A stretch of 64,000 bases of DNA from Thiobacillus denitrificans (GTDB lineage Bacteria > Pseudomonadota > Gammaproteobacteria > Burkholderiales > Thiobacillaceae). The translations under genes and the position numbers were made by a program. Position 1 is the stretch's first letter. Each line of letters begins with the position of its first letter. Of this stretch, positions 9,243 through 19,154 are shown piece by piece. The notes beneath the pieces were generated by a model that saw only the letters and a program-made list of their open reading frames with translations, searched no databases and was not told the origin of the DNA. The stretch is taken from positions 241,266-305,265 of the forward strand of contig DYIY01000004.1 in the NCBI GenBank assembly GCA_020723405.1. The letters are read 5' to 3'.

Positions 9243-10694
9243 ATGGCTGCCCTCGGCATTTTCGACACCGCCAACCTGAACGGCGGACAGCGGCTGGCGG
9301 TGAAGTACTTCACCGTCTCCCTCATCCTGTTCGGCGCCCAGATCCTGTTCGGCATGCTGGCCGGACTGCAATACCTGAAACCGGACTTCCTCTACGAAGT
9401 GGTGGACTTCTCGGTGAACCGCACCCTCCACGTCAACGCCATGGTGGTCTGGCTGCTCTACGGTTTCATCGGCGGCGTCTACTGGCTGCTGGAGGACGAA
9501 GCCCAGCATCCGGTGGTGGGCCTGTGGCTGGGCAACCTGATCTTCTTCATCCTCACCCTGGCGGTGGCCGTGGTGGTGCTGGTCTACCTGATCATCCAGG
9601 TGGGCCCGGGAGAGATCGAGAGCATCTGGTTCATCAACGAAGGCCGGGAATACATCGAAGCCCCCCGCTGGGCCGACATCGGCATCGTGGTCTCGGTGCT
9701 GGTGTTCTTCTTCAACGTGGCCGCCACCTTCGCCAAGGGCCGCTACACCGGCGTGGCCGGCGTACTGGTGGCCGACCTGCTGGCCCTGTTCGGCCTGTAC
9801 CTGGCCGGCATGTTCTTCACCCCCAACGTGTCCGTGGACCAGTTCTGGTGGTGGTGGGTGATCCACCTCTGGGTGGAGGCCACCTGGGAAGTGCTGGTGG
9901 GCTGCATCATGGCCTACATGCTCATCGTCACCCTGGGGGTGCGGCGCAAGATCGTGGAAACCTGGCTGTACATCGAAGTGGCCCTCATGTTCGGCTCCGG
10001 CATCCTGGGCCTGGGGCACCACTACTTCTGGATCGGCACCCCGGACTACTGGCTGGCCATCGGCGGCTTCTTCTCCGCCCTGGAGCCCATCCCCCTGGTG
10101 GCCATGGTGGTCCATGCGGTGTTCGACTCCGGCGTGCACAAGCTGAGGAACAGCAACCACCCGGCCCTGGCCTGGACCATCGGCCAGGCGGCGGGCAACT
10201 TCTTCGGCGCCGGGGTGTGGGGCTTCATGCACACCCTGCCCCAGATCAACCTCTACACCCACGGCACCCAGTGGACCCCCTCCCACGGCCACCTGGCCTT
10301 CTTCGGCGCCTATTCCACGGCGGTCATCGGCTTCTTCTACCTGGCCGTGCAGAAGTCCCGGGGCAACGTGTGGATGAGCGGCAATATCGTCGGCGGCTGG
10401 AAGTGGAAGTGGGCCATGTTCTGGCTGTGGACCGGCATGATCGGCATGACCGTGGCCCTGCTCATCGCCGGCTACGAACAGTCCCAGATCGAACGGGCCA
10501 TGGAAGGCTCCACCTGGATGGGCTACTTCGCCGCCCAGGCCCACCCCTGGTTCACCCAGGCCATGAACTGGCGGCAGATCTCCGGCTGGGGCTTCACCCT
10601 GGGCTACTGCCTGCTGGTCTGGGACCTGCTCACCATCGGCAAACGGGAAACCCGCCCCGCCCTGGCCCCCCAGGGGGAGCCTGCCACCGCCTGA
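9243..10694 (+). CDS. norB: Nitric oxide reductase, large (haem b / haem b3-FeB) subunit
   Basis: Catalytic subunit that reduces two NO to N2O in the cytoplasmic membrane. 483 residues, about 12 membrane helices. Haem and iron ligand motifs are visible: TLHVNAMVVW (H63), VIHLWVEATWE (FeB His and the conserved Glu), HHYFW and SHGHLAFFGAYS. There is no quinol-oxidising N-terminal extension, so it is the cytochrome-dependent cNOR type, consistent with norC upstream. A strong terminator follows 55 bp after the stop. Confidence 0.97.
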   Translation: MAALGIFDTANLNGGQRLAVKYFTVSLILFGAQILFGMLAGLQYLKPDFLYEVVDFSVNRTLHVNAMVVWLLYGFIGGVYWLLEDEAQHPVVGLWLGNLIFFILTLAVAVVVLVYLIIQVGPGEIESIWFINEGREYIEAPRWADIGIVVSVLVFFFNVAATFAKGRYTGVAGVLVADLLALFGLYLAGMFFTPNVSVDQFWWWWVIHLWVEATWEVLVGCIMAYMLIVTLGVRRKIVETWLYIEVALMFGSGILGLGHHYFWIGTPDYWLAIGGFFSALEPIPLVAMVVHAVFDSGVHKLRNSNHPALAWTIGQAAGNFFGAGVWGFMHTLPQINLYTHGTQWTPSHGHLAFFGAYSTAVIGFFYLAVQKSRGNVWMSGNIVGGWKWKWAMFWLWTGMIGMTVALLIAGYEQSQIERAMEGSTWMGYFAAQAHPWFTQAMNWRQISGWGFTLGYCLLVWDLLTIGKRETRPALAPQGEPATA

Positions 10695-10749
10695 CCTCCC
10701 GCACTTGAGGCTCGGGGTCCGGGTACCGTCGCCCGCTTCGAGCACGTCA

Positions 10750-10777
10750 CCCGCCGGGAAACCGGCGGGTTTTTTTT
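10750..10777 (+). terminator. Rho-independent terminator of the nor operon
   Basis: Perfect 8-bp stem CCCGCCGG / CCGGCGGG with a GAAA tetraloop, followed by eight T residues. Confidence 0.93.
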
Positions 10778-10836
10778 GTCATTCCCCCCGCCCCCGCCCG
10801 ATCGGATAATCCGATCTTTGCCCCGTTCCGTCGTCC

Positions 10837-11745
10837 ATGTCCGCGCCCTCCCTGAAACGTTACGCCTGGCTCTCCATCGCCGCCGCCGTGGCCACCATCC
10901 TGCTCAAGGGCGGGGCCTGGTGGCTCACCGGCTCGGTGGGCCTGCTCTCCGATGCCCTGGAATCCTTCGTCAACCTGGCGGCGGCCATCATGGCCCTGAG
11001 CATGCTTTCCCTGGCCGAAGAACCGGCCGATGCGAACCATCCCCATGGCCATGGCAAGGCGGAATACTTCGCCAGCGCCTTCGAAGGCTTCCTCATCCTG
11101 GTGGCCGCTGCCAGCATCGGCTACGCGGCGGTGGACCGGTTGCTGGCGCCCCAGCCCATCGAGGCGGTGGGCATCGGCCTGGCCATCTCGGTGCTGGCTT
11201 CCCTCATCAACCTGGCCACCGCCCGCACCCTCCTGGCCGTGGGCCGGACCCACCACTCCATCACCCTGGAAGCGGATGCCCACCATCTGCTCACCGACGT
11301 GTGGACTTCCGCCGGGGTCATCGTCGGCGTGGGCCTGGTGTGGCTCACCGGCTGGCTATGGCTGGACCCCCTCATCGCCCTGCTGGTGGCCGCCAACATC
11401 GTCTGGACCGGCTGGCGCTTGTTGCACCGCTCGGCGGAGGGCCTCATGGACACGTCTCTGCCCGCCGACCAGATCGCCGCCATCGAGGCCGTGCTGAAGG
11501 ACTATCGGGCCCGGGGCCTGGAGTTCCACGCCCTGCGCACCCGCCAGGCGGGCGCCCGGGCCTTCGCCACCCTGCACGTGCTGGTGCCGGGCCAGTGGAC
11601 GGTGCAGACCGGCCATGACTGGCTGGAACGCATCGAAGCCGACATCCGGGCTGCCGTGCCGCGCATCCACGTGACCACCCACCTGGAACCCCGGGAGGAT
11701 CCCGCCTCCCTCAGGGACGTGCCCCTGGATCGGCCGGAGGATTGA
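10837..11745 (+). CDS. Cation diffusion facilitator family metal exporter
   Basis: 302 residues: six membrane helices and a C-terminal cytoplasmic ferredoxin-like domain (about 210-295), the CDF layout. The His-rich loop after helix 2 ([14 protein letters not shown]) and the helix-5 site [12 protein letters not shown] are typical. In helix 2 the site reads [11 protein letters not shown], so Glu and Asn stand where zinc-type CDFs often have His and Asp; metal specificity is therefore uncertain. It may export Zn, Fe, Co or Mn. It is convergent with uppP. Confidence 0.88.
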   Translation: MSAPSLKRYAWLSIAAAVATILLKGGAWWLTGSVGLLSDALESFVNLAAAIMALSMLSLAEEPADANHPHGHGKAEYFASAFEGFLILVAAASIGYAAVDRLLAPQPIEAVGIGLAISVLASLINLATARTLLAVGRTHHSITLEADAHHLLTDVWTSAGVIVGVGLVWLTGWLWLDPLIALLVAANIVWTGWRLLHRSAEGLMDTSLPADQIAAIEAVLKDYRARGLEFHALRTRQAGARAFATLHVLVPGQWTVQTGHDWLERIEADIRAAVPRIHVTTHLEPREDPASLRDVPLDRPED

Positions 11746-11769
11746 GTCACCAGGTGCGACGCCGCCCCA

Positions 11770-12591
11770 TCAATCCACCCAGTCCACCCAGCCCATGTAG
11801 GCAGTGAGCAGCACCACCAGTCCGAAGACGATGCGATACCAGGCAAAACCGATGAAGGTGTGGTTGGAGACGAAGCCCAGGAAGGCCTTCACGGCGAACA
11901 TGGCGGATACGAAGGAAGCGGCAAAGCCCACGGCAAAGACCGGCAGATCGCCCATGTCCAGCAGGGCCCAGTTCTTGTAGAGGTCGTAGGCCGTGGCCGC
12001 CAGCATGGTGGGAATGGCCAGGAAGAAGGAGAACTCCGTGGCTGCCTTGCGCGACAGGCCGAAGATGACCCCCCCCATGATGGTGGCACCGGCCCGGGAA
12101 ACGCCGGGGAACATGGCCATGGCCTGGGCGAAGCCCACCTTCAGGGCCACCTTCCAGTCCATCTCCTCCACGCTCTGAAGACGCGGATGGTAGGCCCGCT
12201 TCTCGATGTACAGGATCACCAGGCCACCGACGATGAGGGCGCTGGCCACCGTCAGGGGATTGAACAGGTAGGCCTTGATGGTGCTGTGGAACAGCACCCC
12301 CAGCACGGCGGCGGGCATGAAGGCCACCAGCAGGTGGCCGACGAAACGGCGCTGCACCGGATCCGACTGGAGCCCGCTGGCCACCCGGGTGATGCGCGCC
12401 CGGTAATCCCAGCACACGGCCAGGATGGCGGCGAGCTGGATGACGATCTTGAACACCTTGCTCTGTTCGTCGGTGTAGCCGAGCAGGCTGCCGACGATGA
12501 TCAGGTGACCGGTACTGGAAATGGGCAGGAATTCGGTGAGGCCCTCCACCACCCCGAGAATGAGGGCCTTGAACAGAAGCATGAGATCCAC
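11770..12591 (-). CDS. uppP: Undecaprenyl-diphosphatase
   Basis: Membrane enzyme that dephosphorylates undecaprenyl pyrophosphate to recycle the lipid carrier for peptidoglycan and O-antigen; it also gives bacitracin resistance. 273 residues with both active-site motifs: [20 protein letters not shown] near the N-terminus and [14 protein letters not shown] in the middle. Length and helix pattern match the BacA/UppP family. Confidence 0.96.
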   Translation of the reverse strand: MDLMLLFKALILGVVEGLTEFLPISSTGHLIIVGSLLGYTDEQSKVFKIVIQLAAILAVCWDYRARITRVASGLQSDPVQRRFVGHLLVAFMPAAVLGVLFHSTIKAYLFNPLTVASALIVGGLVILYIEKRAYHPRLQSVEEMDWKVALKVGFAQAMAMFPGVSRAGATIMGGVIFGLSRKAATEFSFFLAIPTMLAATAYDLYKNWALLDMGDLPVFAVGFAASFVSAMFAVKAFLGFVSNHTFIGFAWYRIVFGLVVLLTAYMGWVDWVD

Positions 12592-12678
12592 GGCAAATCA
12601 CTTTCTTGTTGATGACGCCGGGCGATTCTAACAGCCGACCATGACCCTTACTGCCGGCATGGCCTTACGGGCCCCGCC

Positions 12679-15042
12679 CTACTCCCGCCAATAGCGCGCA
12701 CTCACCTCCCGCTGGCGCTCCAGCCTGAGCCCTTCGGCAGTCAGGCGTACGGTCAGAGCCCCATCCCGATCGGTGCGTTCCACCCGGGCGCCCGCCTCCC
12801 GATAGCGGGCCAGCACGGCCGGGTGGGGATGGCCGAAGGCGTTGCGCCGGCCCACGGAAACCAGCACCAGACCGGGTGCCACCGCAGCCAGGAAGTCTGG
12901 CGTGGAAGAAGACTTGCTGCCGTGATGGGGGGCCACCAGCACGTCAGCCATCAGGGGCATCCGCCGTTCCCCCATGTCCATTTCGGCCAGGCGTTCCGCG
13001 TCGCCGGGCATGAGGACGCTGCCCCACGGGGTTTCCACCCGCAACACGCAACTGCGATCGTTGTCGGAGAAACCTGGATGCCGATACTGTCGGGCAGCAG
13101 GATGCAGCACCCGGAAGGTCACCCCGTCCCAACGCCAGGCCTGGCCCGCCACGCAAGCCATGGCGGGAATCCCGGCCGCCAGCAGGGCGCTGCCCTCGGG
13201 GCTCAGGCCATCCCGCGGCAAGCCGGCCAGGCTGGTGAGCAGCCAGGGAGGCTGGTGGCTGGCCAGCAGGCTGGCCGCGCCGCCGCTGTGGTCCCCATCG
13301 TCGTGGCTCACCACCAGGCCGTCCAGGCGGTTGATGCCCTGGTGCCAGAGGGCCGGGGCGATCACCCGGGCGCCGGCATCCTCACCCGAAGCGTAGCGGG
13401 GACCGGCATCCACCAGCAGGGCCCGATGGGCAGTGCGTACCAGCACGGCGTTGCCCTGGCCCACGTCCAGCACGGTGAACCAGGCCTCTCCCGGCGCCGG
13501 GGCCGGCTGGCGGGGGAAGAACAGGGGCAGGAACAGCAGGATCCCCAGCCAACGGGCCGGCCCGCCGCGTGGCGCCAGCAGCAGGCCGGCCCCGGCCAGA
13601 GCCAGCACCAGGGCCGGAGGTCCGGGACTGGCCCCATGCCAGACCGGTTGGGGCAGGGCCGCCAGCCACCCCAGGAAGGTCATCACGCCTGCCACCACCC
13701 CATGGGCCAACTGGGCCGGCCAGGCCCAGGGCAGAAGGGCCGCCAACAGGGAAAGGGGCACGGCCACCAGGCTCACCAGAGGGATGGCCAGGGCGTTGGC
13801 CAAGGGCGAAACCAGGGAGACTTCGTGGAACAGGGCCAGCAGGATGGGGGTCAGCACCAGGGTGACCGCCCATTGGGCCCGCAGCCAGGTCTTCCAGGCC
13901 GCTTCGCCGGGACGGGAGACCCAGAGCAGGGCCGCCACGGCCATGAAGGACAGCCAGAAACCCGGCGCCAGGGCGGCCCAGGGATCGGCCAGCACCACCG
14001 CCGCCAGGGCCGCCGCCAGCAGGCGGGTGGGGGCGGCGCCCCGGTCCAGCAGGACCACGAAGGCGGCCCCCGCCAGCATCAACACGGTCCGCTGGGCAGG
14101 GATGGCGAAACCGGAAAGCAGGGCATAGGCGAAAGCGGCCGGAAAGCCCAACAGGATGCCGGCACGTTGCGCGGGCCAGATCAGGCACAGCCGGGGAAAA
14201 CGCCGCCAGACCAGGCGCACCAGACCATAAACCAGGGCGGAGAAGAGGGTGATGTGGAGGCCCGACACGGAAAAAAGATGCGAAGTCCCGGTTTGGCGGA
14301 ACAGGGTCCAGGACGCAGCCGGAATGGCATCCTGGTCGCCCACCGCCAGGCCGGTGACGATGCCCCTGTGGGGCCGCTCCCCCAGGCTTTCCAGCAGGTG
14401 CCGGCGCAGCGCCTCCCGGGTCCGGTCCAGCCAGGCCGATGCCTGGCCGGGACAGGCCCCTGCCGCCACGGGCTGGCCACGCACGCTCCCTTCGGCACGG
14501 ATGTTCCGCTCCAGCAGCCAGGCGGTGTAGTCGAAGCCCCCCGGATTCAGGCTGCCCTGGGGGCGATGCAGGCGCACCGTGAGGGTCAGGCAGTCGCCTC
14601 CTGCCACCCGGGACGGCGGCACGTCTCCGGCGAGAGGGTTCCCCACTCCGTAACTGCCCAGACGGAGCCGCGCTGGCACCCGGGCGCCGGGGGTGTCCAC
14701 GGCGGCCACGTCCAGGACGAAGCGCTGGCCCCGGGGCGTCGGTTCCGGCAGGCCGACCACCCGGCCGGTCAGGATGACGTCCCGTCCCTCCCAATCCGGC
14801 GGCAGCGCGTCGGCCAGGCGCAATTCGGCACGCCAGGCGGCATAGAGGAAGCCGGCGGCCAGCGCCAGCAGGCCGATGGCGACAGAGCGGACGGCGCGGA
14901 ACCCTTTGCCCCGGGCGGGGACCAAGGACAACCCGATTGCCGCCAGGGGCAAGAGCGCCGCCCAGGCCGGGTCCGGCAGGACCGGCCGGGTTTGCAGCCA
15001 GGCCGCCCCGGCCGCAAAGGCCAGTATCCACCCCCGCAACAC
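12679..15042 (-). CDS. comEC: ComEC/Rec2 DNA-uptake channel protein
   Basis: Inner-membrane protein that moves single-stranded DNA into the cytoplasm during transformation. 787 residues: an N-terminal soluble part (DUF4131-like), a multi-helix competence domain (GIVTGLAVGDQDAIP, FSVSGLHITLFSALVYGLV), and a C-terminal metallo-beta-lactamase-like domain (VLDVGQGNAVLVRT, VVSHDDGDHSGG, VAPHHGSKSSS). It is divergent from the DUF2062 gene with only 14 bp between start codons. The window shows no other competence gene. Confidence 0.95.
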   Translation of the reverse strand: MLRGWILAFAAGAAWLQTRPVLPDPAWAALLPLAAIGLSLVPARGKGFRAVRSVAIGLLALAAGFLYAAWRAELRLADALPPDWEGRDVILTGRVVGLPEPTPRGQRFVLDVAAVDTPGARVPARLRLGSYGVGNPLAGDVPPSRVAGGDCLTLTVRLHRPQGSLNPGGFDYTAWLLERNIRAEGSVRGQPVAAGACPGQASAWLDRTREALRRHLLESLGERPHRGIVTGLAVGDQDAIPAASWTLFRQTGTSHLFSVSGLHITLFSALVYGLVRLVWRRFPRLCLIWPAQRAGILLGFPAAFAYALLSGFAIPAQRTVLMLAGAAFVVLLDRGAAPTRLLAAALAAVVLADPWAALAPGFWLSFMAVAALLWVSRPGEAAWKTWLRAQWAVTLVLTPILLALFHEVSLVSPLANALAIPLVSLVAVPLSLLAALLPWAWPAQLAHGVVAGVMTFLGWLAALPQPVWHGASPGPPALVLALAGAGLLLAPRGGPARWLGILLFLPLFFPRQPAPAPGEAWFTVLDVGQGNAVLVRTAHRALLVDAGPRYASGEDAGARVIAPALWHQGINRLDGLVVSHDDGDHSGGAASLLASHQPPWLLTSLAGLPRDGLSPEGSALLAAGIPAMACVAGQAWRWDGVTFRVLHPAARQYRHPGFSDNDRSCVLRVETPWGSVLMPGDAERLAEMDMGERRMPLMADVLVAPHHGSKSSSTPDFLAAVAPGLVLVSVGRRNAFGHPHPAVLARYREAGARVERTDRDGALTVRLTAEGLRLERQREVSARYWRE

Positions 15043-15056
15043 TTTAGAATCCCCCC

Positions 15057-15608
15057 ATGCCCCGCAAATATTTCCGCAAGTATCTCCCCGACCACGAAAC
15101 CATGCGCGATCACAAACATCTGCGCTGGGCCCGGCCGCTGCTCAAGCACCCCAACCTGTGGCACCTGAACCGCCACTCGGTGGCGGGCGGCGTGGCCTGT
15201 GGCCTGTTCGGCGGGTTGATTCCGGGGCCCGTGCAGATGGTCACGGCAGCCATCCTGGCGGTCATCTTCCGGGTCAACCTGCCGGTGGCGGTGGTCACCA
15301 CCCTGTACACCAATCCCCTCACCTGGGGACCTTTGATCCTGGCTGCCTACGCCGTGGGCAGCCTGATCACCGGCGGCAACGGCGCCCCGGCCGCCGCCCT
15401 GGAGTTCGAATGGGGCAATCAGTCCTTGGCCGAGTTTTTCCCTGCCTTCTGGCATTGGCTCATGGGCCTGGGGGAGACCTTTCTGATCGGCAGCCTCATC
15501 CTGGCCTCCGTTCTGGCCGTCCTGGGCTACGTGCTGGTCCAGTTGGGCTGGCGTCTGTACCTGCTGGCCTACCTACGCCGACGCAAACAGCGGCAGGCGC
15601 CGTGCTGA
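15057..15608 (+). CDS. DUF2062 membrane protein
   Basis: 183 residues. After a basic N-terminus come HSVAGGVACGLFGGLIPGPVQ and RVNLPVAVVTTLYTNPLTW, the conserved core of DUF2062, with three to four membrane helices. Members of this family are often found beside comEC, exbBD or lpxK; the role is unknown. Start codons of this gene and comEC are nearly back to back, so their promoters must overlap the opposite coding sequences. Confidence 0.85.
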   Translation: MPRKYFRKYLPDHETMRDHKHLRWARPLLKHPNLWHLNRHSVAGGVACGLFGGLIPGPVQMVTAAILAVIFRVNLPVAVVTTLYTNPLTWGPLILAAYAVGSLITGGNGAPAAALEFEWGNQSLAEFFPAFWHWLMGLGETFLIGSLILASVLAVLGYVLVQLGWRLYLLAYLRRRKQRQAPC

Positions 15609-15611
15609 GGG

Positions 15612-16481
15612 TCAGTCCCGCTCGCTGGGCACCGTTACCGGATAGCCGTTGCTCAGGGCGGTGAGGAAAACTTCCAGGTCCGTGTAGGCCCGGCTGCCCG
15701 GCAGGAGGGGCTGCACCCGGGTATCCAGGTTGCACTCCATGAAGCGCAGGTGCAGGGACTGGAGCTGATAGCGGGTTCGATACACCGGGTAGTGGGCCGC
15801 GTCGCCGTAGGGCGTGGTCACCACGGTGCCGCGCAGGTTCAGGCCGATCTGGTGGGTGTGGCAGGAGGAACAGGCCAGGTTGAGCTTGCCCGCGCGCATG
15901 TGGAACAGCTTGCGGCCCCGTTCGAAGGCGTCGCGCATCACGCCCTTGGACACGCCGATGCGCACCGGCATGCCGTTGCTCTTGCTGGCCACGAACAGGC
16001 TCACTGCACTGTTGTCATAACTGCCGTTCTGCAACACACGACCCTCCTTGGCCGCACAGTGTTCGATGGCTTCTTCGAGGCCGGCAATGCGTTTCAGGTC
16101 GGCGCGATGGCGCGGATAGCCGGCCCGCAGGCCCTTCAGATTGCCCTTCTCGGCACCGAGACAACGGGCGAAGCGGCCCTTGCCGTTGAGTTCCGTGAAC
16201 AGTTCCTCGCCCCGGTCCAGGGCGAAATGGCCGCCATGAACCGCCGAATTGAAAGGCGGGTCCATGAACTTCCAGTTGAGCTTCCAGTTCTCGTCCGGAT
16301 TGCCGGCCATGCGCCAGTCCAGGTTGCGCGGGTCGGCCCAGTGCCGGTAACTGCCCGAGAGCTTCAGATCCCCGCGGACGTGGGGCTCGTATTTCTCCAG
16401 GGTGTCGTATTCCCGATACGGCTCGCCGGCCGACCAGGCCAGGCCGGGCAGGAAGAGGAGGAGCAAACGGAGTTTTTTCAT
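15612..16481 (-). CDS. soxA: SoxA, cytochrome subunit of the SoxXA complex
   Basis: SoxXA joins thiosulfate to the SoxY carrier oxidatively in the periplasm. From the ATG at 16481 (AGGG just upstream) the protein is 289 residues with a signal peptide (MKKLRLLLLFLPGLAWSA). A single c-haem motif CSSCH (C204, C207, H208), the conserved C107/C142 pair of the N-terminal half, and the catalytic ligand cysteine in MECN (C250) are visible. The first haem site found in two-haem SoxA is absent, so this is the monohaem type. soxX lies 8 bp upstream. No soxYZB genes are in the window. Confidence 0.92.
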   Translation of the reverse strand: MKKLRLLLLFLPGLAWSAGEPYREYDTLEKYEPHVRGDLKLSGSYRHWADPRNLDWRMAGNPDENWKLNWKFMDPPFNSAVHGGHFALDRGEELFTELNGKGRFARCLGAEKGNLKGLRAGYPRHRADLKRIAGLEEAIEHCAAKEGRVLQNGSYDNSAVSLFVASKSNGMPVRIGVSKGVMRDAFERGRKLFHMRAGKLNLACSSCHTHQIGLNLRGTVVTTPYGDAAHYPVYRTRYQLQSLHLRFMECNLDTRVQPLLPGSRAYTDLEVFLTALSNGYPVTVPSERD

Positions 16482-16489
16482 GGCGGCCC

Positions 16490-17023
16490 TCACTCGATGC
16501 TTTGCAGGTAAGCCACCAGATCACGGATTTCCTGTTCGGTCAGGATGCCGTTGGTGCCATAGGGAGGCATGACGGTGTTGGGATTGAGCACCCGGGCGTC
16601 GAAAATCTGCTGGTAGATGGCGGCATCGGGGTACTTGTACTGGGCATAGTGCAGCAGGGGGCTGCCCACCGTACCGGGCCAATCCTCCCCGGGTATCTGG
16701 TGGCAGACCACGCAGTAACCCTTGCTTGGGTCCAGGGCGATGTCCCGGCCCCGCTGGGGATCGCCCTTGAGGGCGGCAGGCAGTTTCACCTTGCGGGGCT
16801 TTTTCGTGGGTCGCTTGTCCTCGTGGCTCAGCGTGGGCCAGGCCGTCAGATCCCGCTTGAAGGGGGCCCACTCCAGCCGACCGCTGTTGACCACCACCCT
16901 GGGTTCCAGGGTCTTGTTTGGCGCAGCCGGATTCACGGCCGCATCGGGGGGCAGTTCCCCGGCCAACGCCGGCCAGGCGGCCAATGCCAGCAGAACCCCC
17001 AGGGGGATCAGGGCGGGTTGCAT
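16490..17023 (-). CDS. soxX: SoxX, small cytochrome c subunit of SoxXA
   Basis: From ATG 17023 (GGAGACCGAT before it) the protein has 177 residues and a signal peptide ending near LAGELPP. The haem motif is CVVCH (C104, C107, H108), with the methionine ligand in TVMPPYGTNGIL (M152). A Lys/Arg-rich stretch (KRPTKKPRKVK) precedes the cytochrome domain. It is directly followed by soxA. The pair lies 68 bp downstream of lolD on the same strand, an unusual position outside a full sox operon. Confidence 0.93.
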   Translation of the reverse strand: MQPALIPLGVLLALAAWPALAGELPPDAAVNPAAPNKTLEPRVVVNSGRLEWAPFKRDLTAWPTLSHEDKRPTKKPRKVKLPAALKGDPQRGRDIALDPSKGYCVVCHQIPGEDWPGTVGSPLLHYAQYKYPDAAIYQQIFDARVLNPNTVMPPYGTNGILTEQEIRDLVAYLQSIE

Positions 17024-17091
17024 ATCGGTCTCCTCATCCAGGTCTTGGCCTGGGTGATTCATACTAAGCCATCCGGCCGGCACCCGCCAAA

Positions 17092-17775
17092 TCAGGCCAG
17101 GCAGCCGTCCACCAGTTGCAGCACCCGGTGCATGCGCCGGGCCAGATCCGGATCGTGGGTGACCACCAGGAAGGCGGTGCGGTGTCGGTTGGACAGGTCC
17201 AGGAGCAGATCCTGGATATGGGCGGCGGTATGCCGGTCCAGGTTGCCGGTGGGTTCATCCATCAGCACGCAGGCGGGTCGGCTCACCAGGGCCCGGGCGA
17301 TGGCGGCCCGTTGCCGCTCGCCACCGGACAATTCGCCGGGCCGGTGGCGGAGGCGCCGGCCCAGGCCCACTTCCTCCAGCCAGACGGCCGCCTCCGCCAG
17401 GGCCGACACCTTGTCCTGGCGGCGGATCAGGAGAGGCATGGCCACGTTTTCCTGGGCAGTGAACTCGGGCAGCAGGTGGTGGAACTGGTAGACGAAGCCC
17501 AGGGAGCGGTTGCGCAGCAGGCCCCGCTCCGCCTCCCCCAGGGCCCAGAGATCCTGGCCGGCCACGGTGACCTGGCCGGCATCGGGTTTGTCCAGCCCCC
17601 CCAGCACGTGCAGCAGGGTGCTCTTGCCGGCGCCGGAGGCCCCCATGACCGCCACCTGCTCGCCTGCCGCCAGGGTCAGTTCCACCCCGGCCAGCACGGG
17701 CACCTCGGTGCGGCCCTGCCAGTAACTCTTGGCCAGACCGGTACAGGCCAGGGCCGGCACGCTGCCTTCACTCAT
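17092..17775 (-). CDS. lolD: Lipoprotein-releasing ABC transporter, ATPase LolD
   Basis: ATPase that drives release of outer-membrane lipoproteins from the inner membrane. 227 residues from the ATG at 17775, which overlaps the lolC stop. Walker [19 protein letters not shown], signature [15 protein letters not shown], Walker [13 protein letters not shown] and the H-loop THD are all present. Confidence 0.95.
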   Translation of the reverse strand: MSEGSVPALACTGLAKSYWQGRTEVPVLAGVELTLAAGEQVAVMGASGAGKSTLLHVLGGLDKPDAGQVTVAGQDLWALGEAERGLLRNRSLGFVYQFHHLLPEFTAQENVAMPLLIRRQDKVSALAEAAVWLEEVGLGRRLRHRPGELSGGERQRAAIARALVSRPACVLMDEPTGNLDRHTAAHIQDLLLDLSNRHRTAFLVVTHDPDLARRMHRVLQLVDGCLA

Positions 17776-19012
17776 AGCGCAAGGCCTCGGCGGGCTGCAC
17801 CCGGGCGGCCCGCCAACTGGGATAGAGGGTAGCCAGGAAGGACAGGACCAGGGCCACGCCGCCGATGGTCCAAACGTCGGGCCAGTTGAGCTTGGAGGGC
17901 AGTTCGGAGATGTAATAGACATCGGCGGGGAACAGGTCCATGCCCAGCATTTTTTCGATCCACGGCACCACGGTTTCCACGTTGAGGGCCAGCAGCACGC
18001 CGGACACCACCCCGGCCAGGGTGCCGATGACGCCGATCAGGCTGCCCTGGACCATGAACACGGCCATGATGCTGGCCGGCTTGGCGCCCAGGGTGCGCAG
18101 GATGGCGATGTCGGCCTGCTTGTCGGTGACGGCCATGACCAGGGTGGAAATGATGTTGAAGGCGGCCACCGCCACGATCAGGGTGAGGATGATGAACATC
18201 ATGCGTTTCTCGATCTGCACCGCCTGGAAGAAGTTGGCGTGGCTCATGGTCCAATCGGACAGGTAATAGTCTCCGCGCAGGCTTTTGGCCAGGTCCCGCA
18301 GCACCCAGGGCGCCCGGTCCATGTCGGCCAGCTTCACCCGCAGGCCGGACACGCTGTCGCCCAGGCGGTAGAGCTTACGGGCGTCGTCCAGGTGGATGAG
18401 CGCGAGTCCCGCGTCATATTCATACATGCCCATGCGGAAGAGGCCCGTGACGGTGAACTGCTTGATGCGCGGCAGCATGCCCGCCGGGGTGACCACCCCC
18501 TGGGGCGCGATGACCGCCACCTTGTCGCCGGGAAACACCCCCAGGGCACGGGCCAGATCGGCCCCCAGGACCAGATTGAATTCGCCGGGCATCAGGTCGG
18601 CCAGGCTGCCGCTCTTCATGTGGCTGGCGAATTCGGCCACCTTGCCCTCCTCGCCGGGCAGCAGGCCGCGCACCAGGGCGCCCTTGGTCTCGCTGCCCGC
18701 CGCCAGCAGGGCCTGGCCGTTCACATAGGGCGCCATGCCGCGCACCTCGGGGTGCCCCGCCACCTGGGCCGCCAGCCCGGGCCAGTCGGCCAGTTCGTTG
18801 GCCGGCCCGGTGATTTCCATGTGGGAGGCCACTCCCAGGATGCGCCCGCGCAACTCTTCCTGGAAACCATTCATCACCGACAGCACCACGATGAGGGCCA
18901 TGACCCCCAGGGCGATACCCCCCATGGAGATCACGGAAATGAAGGAAATGAAGTGGTTGCGGCGTTTGGCGCGGGTATAGCGCAGGCCGATCAGGAGTTC
19001 ATAAGGCAGCAC
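17768..19012 (-). CDS. lolC: Lipoprotein-releasing ABC transporter, permease LolC/E
   Basis: 414-residue permease with one N-terminal membrane helix, a large periplasmic domain and three C-terminal helices. The start [20 protein letters not shown] and [27 protein letters not shown] are typical of LolC/LolE. It overlaps lolD by 8 bp. Only one permease gene is present, as in many betaproteobacteria, so the transporter is probably a homodimer-type LolC2D2 (LolF-like) complex. Confidence 0.93.
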   Translation of the reverse strand: MLPYELLIGLRYTRAKRRNHFISFISVISMGGIALGVMALIVVLSVMNGFQEELRGRILGVASHMEITGPANELADWPGLAAQVAGHPEVRGMAPYVNGQALLAAGSETKGALVRGLLPGEEGKVAEFASHMKSGSLADLMPGEFNLVLGADLARALGVFPGDKVAVIAPQGVVTPAGMLPRIKQFTVTGLFRMGMYEYDAGLALIHLDDARKLYRLGDSVSGLRVKLADMDRAPWVLRDLAKSLRGDYYLSDWTMSHANFFQAVQIEKRMMFIILTLIVAVAAFNIISTLVMAVTDKQADIAILRTLGAKPASIMAVFMVQGSLIGVIGTLAGVVSGVLLALNVETVVPWIEKMLGMDLFPADVYYISELPSKLNWPDVWTIGGVALVLSFLATLYPSWRAARVQPAEALRYE

Positions 19013-19028
19013 GGACCGCAGTCTGCCA

Positions 19029-19115
19029 CAGCGAAGCCGTTAGCGCTTCAGCGCTTACGGATTCGGCGTGCCCCTTGCGGGTGCAGCGAAGCCTTTAGCG
19101 CTTCAGCGCATACGG
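19029..19115. repeat. Two 32-bp direct repeats upstream of lolC
   Basis: Copies at 19029-19060 and 19084-19115 differ at only a few positions (CAGCGAAGCC[g/c].TTAGCG, then CTTCAGCGC.TACGG). Each contains short self-complementary words (AGCGCT, GAAGC/GCTTC). They lie between lolC and the small secreted-protein gene, in the lolC promoter region. Confidence 0.65.
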
Positions 19116-19154
19116 CCTCGCCGGGTCGGCCCCACCCTGCGGTACGGGACCGTC

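Noticed and set aside
8466..10745. Long minus-strand open frame across norC-norB
   Set aside because: Runs antisense to two well-supported genes and encodes only His/Gly/Asp-rich low-complexity sequence.
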